A stretch of 64,000 bases of DNA from Pseudogracilibacillus sp037892545 (GTDB lineage Bacteria > Bacillota > Bacilli > Bacillales > Amphibacillaceae): the NCBI RefSeq assembly GCF_037892545.1, contig NZ_JBBKBG010000001.1, forward strand, positions 124,001-188,000, read 5' to 3'. This document shows positions 35,823 to 44,525 of this stretch, piece after piece (position 1 is the first letter of the stretch; each line of letters opens with the position of its first letter). The position numbers and the translations under genes were made by a program. Under the pieces are notes generated by a model. It had not been told where the DNA came from. It made no database searches and worked only from the letters and a program-made list of their open reading frames with translations.

Positions 35823-37016
35823 ATGATTACAGAAAAATACACAATAAAACATATTCAATTTTGGCAAATTATTTTGAGTTTAGGAATAGCATCTCTGTTT
35901 ATCTTTGCAACGATGTATTTCATGCAACCTTTACTTCCTTTATTAACAGAAAACTTTCAAATATCTGTCTCATATGCAAGTTTAGCGATGTCTATGACAA
36001 CCATTGGACTTATTTTTGGATTGTTGATCATTGGCTTTTTGTCAGATCGTCGTGGCAGAACAAAATTTATTCATTTATCCATTATTTGTTCTACCATTCT
36101 ATTATTTGTTATTCCTTTAATAAAAATGTTTATTTTTATTATTTTATTAAGATTTGTGCAAGGCTTTCTATTAGCTGGCTTATTGAGTACAGCCCTAGCA
36201 TATATGGCAGAAGAAATTGATCCAAAATATTTCGGGTTTGCAACTACATTATATATATCATGTAATAGTATTGGCGGAATGATGGGAAGATTTGTAACAG
36301 GTTATATCGCAGAACAGTATACTTGGCAAATCGCTTTGTATATCCTTGCCATTTTTGGCGTCGTTACATTTTTTCTCGTTTTATTTAATTTACCGAGTTC
36401 TCGATATTTTACAGAAGTACAAAGTAAAGTGAAGGATGATATAAAAGGATTTATCGTACATTTTAAAAACCCAACATTGTTATTAATGTTTGGACTTGGA
36501 ATGGTACTACAAATCTCTTTTACAGGTATGTGGACGTATTTACCATTCCATTTACTAGAAGCACCTTATGAACTTTCTTTAAAAGAGGTTTCTTACTTTT
36601 ATTTCGCTTATAGTTTAGGAGTAATTGGTGCACCTATTGCTGGATTATTAACTGCAAGATATAATATAAGTCATTTAAGAGTAGCTGGGGTGTTAATATT
36701 ATGTAGCGGAATGATGATAACGTTAGGAAACTCACTTGTACTCATTACAATCGGATTATGTATTGTTTGTTTAGGATTTTTTATCTCCCATGCACTTGCG
36801 ACAGCGACCGTTTCACAGACTGCTACACACCATAAAGGGAGTGCTTCAAGTCTATATTTAGTAGCGTATTATTTAGGGGTATCACTCGGTACGACTTCCT
36901 TAGCACCATTATGGGAAAACTATCAATGGATGGGCGTTATTTTATTTGCGGCAATATTACCTGCTATTTATGTATTCTTAGTAAAAGGCTATCAAACGAT
37001 TCAAACAAAAAAATAA
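35823..37016 (+). CDS. Major facilitator superfamily transporter (element cargo)
   Basis: A 397-residue protein with twelve predicted membrane helices. The loop 2-3 motif A appears as GFLSDRRGRTK (about residue 73), and a C-half counterpart is degenerate. The overall form resembles drug/sugar proton antiporters of the AraJ/YgaY kind; the substrate cannot be told. AGGGG lies before ATG 35823, and TATAAT at 35779-35784 may be its -10, with a poor -35. It diverges from the recombinase operon inside the spoVK element and is therefore cargo. Confidence 0.85.
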   Translation: MITEKYTIKHIQFWQIILSLGIASLFIFATMYFMQPLLPLLTENFQISVSYASLAMSMTTIGLIFGLLIIGFLSDRRGRTKFIHLSIICSTILLFVIPLIKMFIFIILLRFVQGFLLAGLLSTALAYMAEEIDPKYFGFATTLYISCNSIGGMMGRFVTGYIAEQYTWQIALYILAIFGVVTFFLVLFNLPSSRYFTEVQSKVKDDIKGFIVHFKNPTLLLMFGLGMVLQISFTGMWTYLPFHLLEAPYELSLKEVSYFYFAYSLGVIGAPIAGLLTARYNISHLRVAGVLILCSGMMITLGNSLVLITIGLCIVCLGFFISHALATATVSQTATHHKGSASSLYLVAYYLGVSLGTTSLAPLWENYQWMGVILFAAILPAIYVFLVKGYQTIQTKK

Positions 37017-37075
37017 AAGCTTGGGATATATGTCAGTTCTTACAATGAACTTTCATTCTAATCCCAAGCTTTTTT
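37015..37075. terminator. Bidirectional terminator between the two transporter genes
   Basis: Stem AAAAGCTTGGGAT / ATCCCAAGCTTTT plus extra T residues, loop about 33 nt; flanked by A and T runs for both converging genes. Confidence 0.75.
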
Positions 37076-37101
37076 ATGGAAATTTTGTCACAAAATATAA
37101 T

Positions 37102-38751
37102 TTAGTCCACCAAAAATTCTTCTGGTACTTCTGTTAAATCAAAATCCCATGCATATGGTAAGACAAAATAAATTAATAAAGTGATTAAAATAATTCCAAC
37201 AAAGTTTAACGGTAATCCTTTACGAATCATATCTTGAATTCGTAAGTAACCTGTTCCAAATACGACCGCATTTGGTGGTGTTGCAACTGGGAGCATGAAC
37301 GCACATGAAGCCGTTACACCTGCTGCAATCATAAGTGCATAAGGATGGTACCCTAATGCAATTGCTAAAGAACCCATAATTGGATACATCATGGAAGCTG
37401 TTGCCGTATTGGATGTAACTTCTGTTAAAGTGAGTACTAAAACAGAAACGATAATGATGATGACAATTAAATTAATTCCTTGTAAACCTGTCAACTGACC
37501 ACCAAACCATTCTGATAAACCAGTCTCCACGAATCCACCAGCAATTGCAAGTCCACCACCGAATAGTAATAAAATTCCCCAAGGTAGTTTCATTGCTGTT
37601 TCCCAATCTAATAAACGACCACCTTTTACATTAGGTGATGGAATCGCAAATAAAAGGATCGCAAAGAAAATAGCAATAAGTCCGTCACTTAAACCATCAA
37701 TAAATTTGGATAAGAAAAATGACCTCGTAATCCAAGAAAATGCTGCTAATAAGAAAATGATAAATACGAATTTTTCTTCTGTTGACGCTTTTCCTAAACT
37801 AGCCTTTTCTTTAGCAAATACTTCTTGGCCACCGGGTAAATTTTTTACTTTTGTTGGATAGGCAATTTTCACTAAATAAAACCATACGATAAAAATAAAA
37901 ATCCATGCAAATGGAACCCCGAAAATCATCCATTTAGCAAACGATAGCTCAATCCCGTACATTGTCTCCATTGCACCTGCTAATAACGTGTTTGGTGGTG
38001 TTCCAATTAAAGTTGCAATTCCACCTAAAGAAGCAGAATATGCAATCCCTAACATTAAAGCCTTTCCAAAACCAAAACCACCTCGTGATGTGTCTTCTCC
38101 AGTACCCTTTAAGGCATCAGCTACTTGATATGTAATAGCGAGCCCCATAGGAACCATCATCATTGCTGTAGCTGTGTTTGAAATCCACATCGATAAAAAT
38201 CCGGTAGCAACCATAAATCCAAGCACGATACGATCTGTATTCGTTCCAATCATCATAATAATCCACAGAGCAATTCGACGGTGTAAGTTCCATTTTTCCA
38301 TTGCAAGGGCAATCATAAACCCACCCATAAATAAAAACACTGTTTCATCCCCATATTGGGATGCAGTAATTTTTATATCTAATCCATTCGTCATTGGGAA
38401 TAATACGAGTGGTAGTAAGGAAGTTACAGGAATTGGCAATGCCTCTGTAATCCACCATGTTGCAATCCAAACTGTACTAGCTAAAATAGCAACCCCTTCT
38501 TTTGATAAATCTGCCGGATGGAAAAAGAGTAAAATAAGTGTAAATAATAATGGTCCTAAAATAAGTCCGATTAGTTGTCCTTTCGTATAACTATAATCTC
38601 CTTTTCCTCCATCCTTTCCACCGTTTGTTTCATTTGCATTTTCTTGTATAGCTTTTTGGTTATTTGTTTTGTTCGGCTTTACGAAAAACATGATTTTCTC
38701 TTTTGCTTCTTCATGTATATCCCATAACCGATTCCATGTTGCACTTACCAT
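37102..38751 (-). CDS. DASS/SLC13-family sodium:dicarboxylate symporter (element cargo)
   Basis: A 549-residue membrane protein with about 11-13 helices. Both family signature SNT motifs are present: ISNTATAMMM and TSNTATASMM, which form the sodium and carboxylate sites. This makes a di- or tricarboxylate substrate such as succinate, malate or fumarate likely, similar to S. aureus SdcS. The N-terminal 70 residues are hydrophilic. ATG 38751 follows GGGAGG; an in-frame ATG at 38817 has no ribosome site. The gene has its own promoter inside the spoVK element. Confidence 0.88.
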   Translation of the reverse strand: MVSATWNRLWDIHEEAKEKIMFFVKPNKTNNQKAIQENANETNGGKDGGKGDYSYTKGQLIGLILGPLLFTLILLFFHPADLSKEGVAILASTVWIATWWITEALPIPVTSLLPLVLFPMTNGLDIKITASQYGDETVFLFMGGFMIALAMEKWNLHRRIALWIIMMIGTNTDRIVLGFMVATGFLSMWISNTATAMMMVPMGLAITYQVADALKGTGEDTSRGGFGFGKALMLGIAYSASLGGIATLIGTPPNTLLAGAMETMYGIELSFAKWMIFGVPFAWIFIFIVWFYLVKIAYPTKVKNLPGGQEVFAKEKASLGKASTEEKFVFIIFLLAAFSWITRSFFLSKFIDGLSDGLIAIFFAILLFAIPSPNVKGGRLLDWETAMKLPWGILLLFGGGLAIAGGFVETGLSEWFGGQLTGLQGINLIVIIIIVSVLVLTLTEVTSNTATASMMYPIMGSLAIALGYHPYALMIAAGVTASCAFMLPVATPPNAVVFGTGYLRIQDMIRKGLPLNFVGIILITLLIYFVLPYAWDFDLTEVPEEFLVD

Positions 38752-39089
38752 TTTTTTAACCTCCCATTTATTTTTCAAACACAAGTAGTATATCATATTT
38801 ATATAATGTTGTAACATAATTATATCAAATTTACAGAAAATATTTAGTTTTCCTTTTTATCAAAAATTCAATCTACATTTTCTACATCATATCTTCCATA
38901 CAGCATTGTAAATGATGCATAAACCGATCTATATTTATACGAGAAATTGATTTAATTAAAAGGAATGATTGGGTAGACATTAAACAAAGAAGAGATGTAG
39001 AATGTAAGGCTCATTTGTTACATTTTCACAAAGTAACAATACTGTTTACAGTGAAAAGTCGTCGGTTTATGGATGAAAAGAATAAATAT
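38752..39089. other. 338-bp right-end non-coding region of the element
   Basis: AT-rich; contains the symporter promoter at 38787-38814. No ORF with a ribosome site and no recognisable RNA. It ends near attR. Confidence 0.55.
38787..38814 (-). promoter_or_regulatory. sigma-A promoter of the symporter gene
   Basis: Reverse strand: TTACAA (38814-38809), 16 nt, TATACT (38792-38787). Confidence 0.55.
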
Positions 39090-39638
39090 TTATAATTGAG
39101 TCAAATACTTGTACATCAAAATTAATACAATGTGCTTAACGATGGTATCGATTGCTTCCTTACCAAAATCCTTTTCACCACCCCGTGCAAGTGCATAAGC
39201 TTCATCAATGAATAATATACCACCGCGTGCCCGCTCGACTAATTGTTTCGTCTTAATTGCTGTTTGCCCAATATATTCTCCGACAACATCTGCACGTTGC
39301 GCCTCGATAAAGTGCCCTTTTTCTAATAATTGTAATTCCAGACAAATTTCGGCGAGTTTTCTAGCAATCGTTGTTTTCCCTGTACCTGGATTTCCACGAA
39401 AAATCATATGCATAGAATGTTCATTCGTAGATAAATGATACATTTTACGCTTTTCATTCATCATTTTTATCGCATATATTTCTTTGATCATCGCTTTTAC
39501 TTCTTCTAAACCAATAAAGTCTTTCAATAAGTGATCAATCATTTTCATATTTTCATTTTTATGATCTTGTTTCTGCACCTCATGTTGTAAAACAATATTA
39601 ATTTTTCCTTGTTGACTTTGAATAATATTTGACTTCAT
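39090..39638 (-). pseudogene. spoVK: N-terminal half of interrupted spoVK
   Basis: Encodes SpoVK residues 1-167 and then a 15-residue tail read from inserted DNA. It contains the AAA+ Walker A GNPGTGKTT (82-90) and Walker B ILFIDEAYAL (141-150) but no sensor 1 or arginine finger, so alone it could not work as an ATPase. SpoVK acts in the mother cell during spore maturation; B. subtilis spoVK is sigma-E dependent. GGGGG precedes the ATG at 39638, and a CATATATT at 39669-39662 could be a sigma-E -10. Homology stops exactly at the TTAAC at 39136-39140. Confidence 0.93.
39127..39145. other. attR junction of the spoVK element
   Basis: Element arm ACAATG (39127-39132), 8-nt centre TGCTTAAC (39133-39140) and chromosomal arm GATGG (39141-39145). 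Swapping arms with attL gives an attB CCATC-N8-GATGG and an attP ACAATG-N8-CATTGT, both dyad symmetric with central TT. Confidence 0.8.
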
Positions 39639-39785
39639 ATGCGGTCCCCCTTGCTACAAATAATATATGCAAATAGATACATTCCCGTGATAAACGCCTA
39701 TTCAATCAGTTTGATATATTATGAAGTTTGTATGGGAGAAGAGTTTAAATGGAATGGAGCGAAGGGTTTTTGCCCCTAACCGTGA

Positions 39786-39830
39786 TCGATCCTAACGAAA
39801 AATTTATTCCTGTTCTTTTCGTTAGATCGA
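39786..39830. repeat. inverted repeat downstream of the uppP-like gene
   Basis: CTAACGAAAA (39792-39801) and TTTTCGTTAG (39816-39825), extended by TCGAT on both sides with a one-base bulge; 14-nt loop. No T-run follows on either strand, so it is not a clear terminator. Confidence 0.5.
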
Positions 39831-39879
39831 ACCACAGAAAGTAACAAATATCTATCATTATAATTGTAACATTATCAAT

Positions 39880-40701
39880 TTATACTAGTTGTGTCAGAAC
39901 TAAAATGGAGCCTACAGTGAAACAATAATATACAAAATATATTAGCTTCCCTTTTTTCATAATGTTAATAAACCATTTCAAAGAAAAAAACGTCATAAAT
40001 AACGTAGAGAAAAAAGCTACACCATACGGAAGAATTAATTCACTTTTATTTGGTTCTTCTAAAAAATCCGTTACTCCTAAAATAAGCCCACCTACACTAA
40101 CTGGAATATATAGCATAAACGAAAAACGTAAGGCTGTTTCACGGTTCATTCCAACCGCAACCGCAGAAATAATCGTTGATCCAGAACGACTAATCCCGGG
40201 AAATAAGGCTACAGCCTGTCCAAAACCAACAATAATAGCATCTTTTATCGTAATATCTTGTTCATCTTTCTTACCATTCATGTTCCGAATAAGCCATAAT
40301 GCCATTCCTGTTATTAATAACATAAGTCCTATCATAAATAAATTTGCTACATCAGCAATATAATCTTTCAGAATAACACCTAGTACCCCAGCAGGGATTG
40401 TTGCAATAATTAATAATAGAACGAAACGAAAATCACTTTGATATGCCTTTTCTCGCGTTCGTATATATGATAAAGAATGGACGGTTAAGCGGGCAATATC
40501 ATGACGATACACATATAGAATCGCTAATAATGATGCCGTATTCGTCAAAATAGCAAATGTAAACCCTTGTTCACCGATATGTAATATTTCACTTACAATC
40601 ATGACATGCCCACTAGACGAAATCGGTATTGGTTCAGTAAAACCTTGAACAATTCCAATAATAAACATTTTAATAATATACAAAAGATCCATATTTTCCA
40701 T
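39880..40701 (-). CDS. Undecaprenyl-diphosphatase UppP/BacA-like protein
   Basis: A 273-residue multi-pass membrane protein of the UppP family, which dephosphorylates undecaprenyl diphosphate to recycle the wall-precursor carrier. Seen: QGFTEPIPISSSGH (about 19-32) and FPGISRSGST (about 168-177). The first motif deviates from the usual QGxTEFLPISSxGH by having PIP in place of FLP, while the catalytic Glu, Ser and His remain. Probably a paralogue rather than the main enzyme. ATG 40701 follows AGGGGA; an in-frame ATG at 40755 has no site. It sits between hfq and spoVK. Confidence 0.85.
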   Translation of the reverse strand: MENMDLLYIIKMFIIGIVQGFTEPIPISSSGHVMIVSEILHIGEQGFTFAILTNTASLLAILYVYRHDIARLTVHSLSYIRTREKAYQSDFRFVLLLIIATIPAGVLGVILKDYIADVANLFMIGLMLLITGMALWLIRNMNGKKDEQDITIKDAIIVGFGQAVALFPGISRSGSTIISAVAVGMNRETALRFSFMLYIPVSVGGLILGVTDFLEEPNKSELILPYGVAFFSTLFMTFFSLKWFINIMKKGKLIYFVYYCFTVGSILVLTQLV

Positions 40702-40806
40702 ACATTTATCCCCTATCTTTCTCTCTTTTCGTATGTAAAGCATTATCTTTAGCATATCAAAGAAAGGGCCTATTATTTGTAAATTTTATGTAAATTTTTC
40801 ACAGAT

Positions 40807-40860
40807 AAAAAAGAAGCTTAGGTAATCGATAAAAATAGAAACCTAAGCTTCTTTCTTTTT
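40807..40860 (-). terminator. Terminator of the miaA-hfq unit
   Basis: A perfect stem AAAGAAGCTTAGGT / ACCTAAGCTTCTTT with a 17-nt loop, T-rich on the reverse strand. Confidence 0.85.
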
Positions 40861-40863
40861 GTT

Positions 40864-41097
40864 CTATTCTTCCTCTTTCGTATCTAAAGGAACATTTTTT
40901 GATGGTGCGAACGTTGAAATCGCATGTTTGTAAATCAATTGTTGCTTTCCTTCCGTTTCTAATAAAACGGTAAAATTGTCAAATGCTTTGACGACCCCTC
41001 TTAATTGAAATCCATTTGTTAAAAACACTGTTACAGCAATACGTTCTTTTCTAAGTTGATTCAAATAATGATCTTGAATATTCACTGTTTGTGCCAT
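40864..41097 (-). CDS. hfq: RNA chaperone Hfq
   Basis: A 77-residue Sm-like protein. The Sm1 region is VTVFLTNGFQLRGVVKAFDNFTVLL (split around residue 25-50; key residues NGFQLRG and FDNF), and the Sm2 motif is YKHAIST. It binds small RNAs and mRNAs as a hexamer; in Gram-positive bacteria its role is modest. ATG 41097 follows AGGAGG; the in-frame upstream start overlaps that site. It follows miaA as in most bacteria. Confidence 0.96.
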   Translation of the reverse strand: MAQTVNIQDHYLNQLRKERIAVTVFLTNGFQLRGVVKAFDNFTVLLETEGKQQLIYKHAISTFAPSKNVPLDTKEEE

Positions 41098-41198
41098 GCT
41101 TCTTCCTCCTTTTTCTATCTTTATTAAAGAAGACAAGGTTAAATGAATTCATTTGAACCTACGCCAATCTTACGTATATATGTTTATTGTACCCTATT

Positions 41199-42140
41199 TT
41201 ACTTCGTTTTTGTAAGTGAATTTTCAATATATTGCAAAATTCCTTTTAAATAAGTAGGATTTTCCACTTTTTCTGCATCAAACCACGTCACATCCATCTG
41301 ATTTTTAAACCAAGTATATTGCCTTTTAGCATAGCGTCGAGAATTTCGTTGCAAGATGTTAACCGCTTCATCTAGAGACATCTCTTGTTCTAAATAAGGA
41401 ATTAATTCTTTATAACCTATTGCCTTCATCGCTTGTGTATCACGAAAGCCTTTATCATATAATGCGCTTACTTCCTCTACTAAACCGTCCTGTACCATTT
41501 TTTCCACACGACGATTAATGCGCTCGTATAATTTGTCCCGGTTCATTTCTAAACCGATTAACACATAATCATACTTACTCGTATTGTTTTGCGCCTTATG
41601 TCGTTCTGTCATCGTTTTTCCAGTCGATTCATATACTTCTAATGCACGAATGACACGACGGTAGTTATTTGGATGAATTTTCCCTGCTTGAATCGGATCT
41701 ACTTTTTTCAATCTTTCATGTAAAGCGATATTCCCTTCTCTTTCGAGGAAGTTCTCTAGTTCTTTTGTAAATTTTTCATCTCGTTTTTGTTCTGAAAACT
41801 GGTAATCAAATAACACAGCTTGAATATATAAGCCGGTACCACCAACGATAATAGGAATTTTTCCTTTATCATTTATTGTTTTTATATGTCCTTCCACTAA
41901 TTCTTTAAAGGTTGCAACCGAAAAATCTTCATCTGGTTGACGAATATTTAACATATAATGCGGAATATCGGCCATTTCTTCTTTTGTTACTTTACCAGTA
42001 CCGATATCCATTCCTTTATACACTTGCATAGAGTCACCACTTATAATCTCTGCTTGTAACTCTTTTGCTAATTGAATACTTAGGTCTGTTTTTCCGATTG
42101 CTGTCGGACCTACGATAATAATAACTTTCTCTTTCTCCAC
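41199..42140 (-). CDS. miaA: tRNA dimethylallyltransferase MiaA
   Basis: A 313-residue enzyme that prenylates A37 of tRNAs reading UNN codons. P-loop GPTAIGKT near the start, SGDSMQVYKGMDIGTGK, the VGGTGLYIQA motif, and C-terminal RNSRRYAKRQYTWF. GTG 42140 (8 nt after AAGGCGG) is preferred over TTG 42146, which is too close to that site. It precedes hfq. Confidence 0.95.
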   Translation of the reverse strand: MEKEKVIIIVGPTAIGKTDLSIQLAKELQAEIISGDSMQVYKGMDIGTGKVTKEEMADIPHYMLNIRQPDEDFSVATFKELVEGHIKTINDKGKIPIIVGGTGLYIQAVLFDYQFSEQKRDEKFTKELENFLEREGNIALHERLKKVDPIQAGKIHPNNYRRVIRALEVYESTGKTMTERHKAQNNTSKYDYVLIGLEMNRDKLYERINRRVEKMVQDGLVEEVSALYDKGFRDTQAMKAIGYKELIPYLEQEMSLDEAVNILQRNSRRYAKRQYTWFKNQMDVTWFDAEKVENPTYLKGILQYIENSLTKTK

Positions 42141-42161
42141 GTACAATTCCGCCTTGTTTAT

Positions 42162-42605
42162 TTATTTTTCATATGTGAGACATGTTGAAATATGATGTTG
42201 TAATTGAATTAAATGATCCATTAAAAAATGTTTCGTCATCATATCTTTGCATTCATCCATTTCCTTTAAGCCATGATGGATAATTTCTCGTTTCATTTTT
42301 GTAAAATCATGGACAAGTTGTGCAAACATTTCATGTAATTCATCGTCTGCAGAAGCTTCTTCAATCGTTTTTTCTTGAAGAAATTTTTCCATCGTACAAA
42401 ATGGCCTACCATTAATGGATGTAATATAAGATGCTAACGTATGAATGGTATCACCTAGCTCTTTTTGTAATGACGTAAAAAATATTTGATAAGGTTGAAA
42501 ATGTGCTCCTTTTATATAATGTTGATAACGAAACAATTTTACGTATACCGTAAAATAGTTTGCTAGGAGCCGATTTAAAAATAAATGTATGGTCGGTCTA
42601 CCCAT
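42162..42605 (-). CDS. Dps/ferritin-like protein with altered ferroxidase residues
   Basis: A 147-residue helical protein with the Dps layout: LNRLLANYFTVYVKLFRYQHYIKG matches the Dps N-terminal helix (key residues LLANY, KLFRYQHYIKG), and ITSINGRPFCTMEKFLQEKTIEEA matches the block after helix B (key residues SINGRP, TIEEA). Aligned with Dps from memory, the helix-B ferroxidase ligands Asp and Glu appear as His and Ser, so iron oxidation may be lost or changed. AAGGAGG precedes the ATG at 42605. It lies between mutL and miaA, same strand. Confidence 0.72.
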   Translation of the reverse strand: MGRPTIHLFLNRLLANYFTVYVKLFRYQHYIKGAHFQPYQIFFTSLQKELGDTIHTLASYITSINGRPFCTMEKFLQEKTIEEASADDELHEMFAQLVHDFTKMKREIIHHGLKEMDECKDMMTKHFLMDHLIQLQHHISTCLTYEK

Positions 42606-42672
42606 TTACTTATCCTCCTTACATATGCACTTGTTTTACTATGATAAGCAAATAGGAGCCATTGTATACATG

Positions 42673-44508
42673 TTACATAATTCTTTTAAACATTTTTTCA
42701 ATCTCATAGTACGTATAATGAATAATAACCGGTCTTCCATGTGGACATGTAAAAGGATCTTCCGTCATTCGTAAATCTTCTAATAAACGAGTCATTTCAT
42801 CCGTATTTAAGTAATGATTTGCTTTAATCGATCGTTTACAAGACATTAAAATCGCTAATTCCTCACGTATTTTTTCGACATTAATCGTCCCATCTTTAAT
42901 GACTTGTTCCACCATATCACGAATGATAGCTTCTTCCTCTCCAGCAGGGAACCAATTTGGATAAGAACGGACTGCATAGGTTTGTCCACCGAATGGCTCT
43001 AAATATAGTCCAACATCTTCAAATAATTGTTTATGTTTATTTAAAAACAATATTTCATTCGTTGTAAATTCAAATGTTAACGGCATTAAAAGTTGTTGCC
43101 ATTCATTAATAGGATTTCCTAATTTCTTTTTGAAGAATTCATACTTAATACGTTCCTGTGCGGCATGTTGGTCAATCATATATAATCCATTTTCATTTTG
43201 TGCTAATATATACGTCCCTTGTAATTGACCAATTGGATACATCATCGGTATCCTTTCTTCATTTCGTACATTTTCCGTTTGTGCTTGCATGATGTTTTCA
43301 TCTAAATAATCTTCTGTACGTTCCTCGTCTATTAGTGGTGGATTCGTTTCTTCCACTTGGTGAATATTTATATCAAAAGAACGATTCGCTTGTTCCTCGT
43401 CCAATTGCTGTAATGTTTTCGCTATTTCTTCTTCCTCTTTCTGTGAAGGCATGACAAACGGGATAGAAGCTTGCTCTGTTTTTAATTTTTCACGTTTTGG
43501 TCGTTGTTCGATTTGTGGAATTAATGTTTTCGATTTAAAAGTATCACGAATAAGTGTTTCTATTAATTGTACTAATTCCTTTTCTTTACTAAAACGAACT
43601 TCTAATTTTGTCGGATGCACATTCACATCCACTAATATAGGATCTAGTTCAATATGCAACACGACAACTGGATACCGGTGAATCGGAAGTAATGTATCAT
43701 ATGCCCGCGTAATTGCAAAATTCAGTGCCTGACTTTTGATATATCGTCCATTGACAATCGTCGTCATAAAGTTACGGTTTGATCTTGTTACCTCTGGTTT
43801 TGCGATAAATCCAGAAACATGAAAATCTATTGATTCCGCCTCAACTTTATACATATTGCGAGCTACTTGCATCCCATAAATGTCACTAATTACTTGTAAT
43901 AAATTCCCGTTTCCCTTCGATTGAAAGATTGTCTTATCATTATGAACAACTGTAAAGCGAATATGTGGATGTGCTAACGCATATCGATTCATCAGATCTG
44001 TAATATGGCCAAGTTCAGTATGAATGCTTTTCATATATTTTAAACGGGCAGGTGTATTATAAAAAAGTTCGCACACAGTAATCTCTGTACCTTTACGCGC
44101 TGTGGTTTTTCCTTCTTCTTTAATTTCTCCGCCTTCCATATAAAGTTTCGTTCCCGCTTCGTCTCCTGTCGAAGTTTCTATCGTTAATTTACTAACAGAA
44201 GCGATACTTGCAAGAGCTTCCCCACGGAAACCTAATGAGCGAATATGAAACAAGTCTTGATCATAAGCAATTTTACTCGTTGCATGTCGCATAAATGCAC
44301 GTTTGCAATCTGCTTCTATAATTCCATCCCCATTATCTGTTACTTTTATTTCTAATAGGCCTGCTTCTTTTAAAGTGACTCGTATCTCTGTACTATTTGC
44401 ATCAATACTATTTTCTACTAATTCTTTCACGACAGATGCTGGCCTTTCTACCACTTCACCTGCCGCGATTTTATTCGCTAAATTTTGTGGTAGTTGTCTT
44501 ATATTCAA
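42673..44508 (-). CDS. mutL: DNA mismatch repair protein MutL
   Basis: A 611-residue protein. N-terminal GHKL ATPase: NSIDANSTEI, TDNGDGI, and SLGFRGEALASIASVS. The C-terminal domain has the endonuclease metal site DQHAAQERIKYEF and FTCPHGRP, so it is the nicking type of MutL found in organisms without MutH. TTG 44508 lies 9 nt after AGAGGAG. It follows mutS with a 17-nt gap. Confidence 0.96.
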   Translation of the reverse strand: MNIRQLPQNLANKIAAGEVVERPASVVKELVENSIDANSTEIRVTLKEAGLLEIKVTDNGDGIIEADCKRAFMRHATSKIAYDQDLFHIRSLGFRGEALASIASVSKLTIETSTGDEAGTKLYMEGGEIKEEGKTTARKGTEITVCELFYNTPARLKYMKSIHTELGHITDLMNRYALAHPHIRFTVVHNDKTIFQSKGNGNLLQVISDIYGMQVARNMYKVEAESIDFHVSGFIAKPEVTRSNRNFMTTIVNGRYIKSQALNFAITRAYDTLLPIHRYPVVVLHIELDPILVDVNVHPTKLEVRFSKEKELVQLIETLIRDTFKSKTLIPQIEQRPKREKLKTEQASIPFVMPSQKEEEEIAKTLQQLDEEQANRSFDINIHQVEETNPPLIDEERTEDYLDENIMQAQTENVRNEERIPMMYPIGQLQGTYILAQNENGLYMIDQHAAQERIKYEFFKKKLGNPINEWQQLLMPLTFEFTTNEILFLNKHKQLFEDVGLYLEPFGGQTYAVRSYPNWFPAGEEEAIIRDMVEQVIKDGTINVEKIREELAILMSCKRSIKANHYLNTDEMTRLLEDLRMTEDPFTCPHGRPVIIHYTYYEIEKMFKRIM

Positions 44509-44525
44509 ACGAAAATACTCCTCTC

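Larger units (their letters stand above)
33868..39140. mobile_element. 5.27-kb intervening element in spoVK
   Basis: Bounded by direct TTAAC copies at 33868-33872 and 39136-39140, giving an excised circle of 5268 bp. Content: large serine recombinase, a 42-codon ORF, an MFS transporter and a DASS-type symporter; there are no capsid, replication or lysis genes. Removal restores a 298-codon spoVK. A sigma-E/K-like promoter lies before the recombinase operon. By analogy with skin (sigK), SPbeta (spsM) and vfbin (spoVFB) it is probably excised in the mother cell during sporulation. That timing is inference; the split and its in-frame repair are seen directly. Confidence 0.88.

Noticed and set aside
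35747..36220. 157-aa ORF overlapping the 5' part of the MFS gene
   Set aside because: Out-of-frame shadow of the transporter, rich in rare Tyr/Phe/His/Ser runs, with no good ribosome site; the MFS frame has domain support.
38174..38590. 138-aa ORF antisense to the DASS symporter
   Set aside because: Opposite a membrane protein with both SNT motifs; composition is that of an antisense shadow.
33868..39140. Prophage
   Set aside because: Only a recombinase, a tiny ORF and two transporters are present; there are no structural, replication, lysis or repressor genes.
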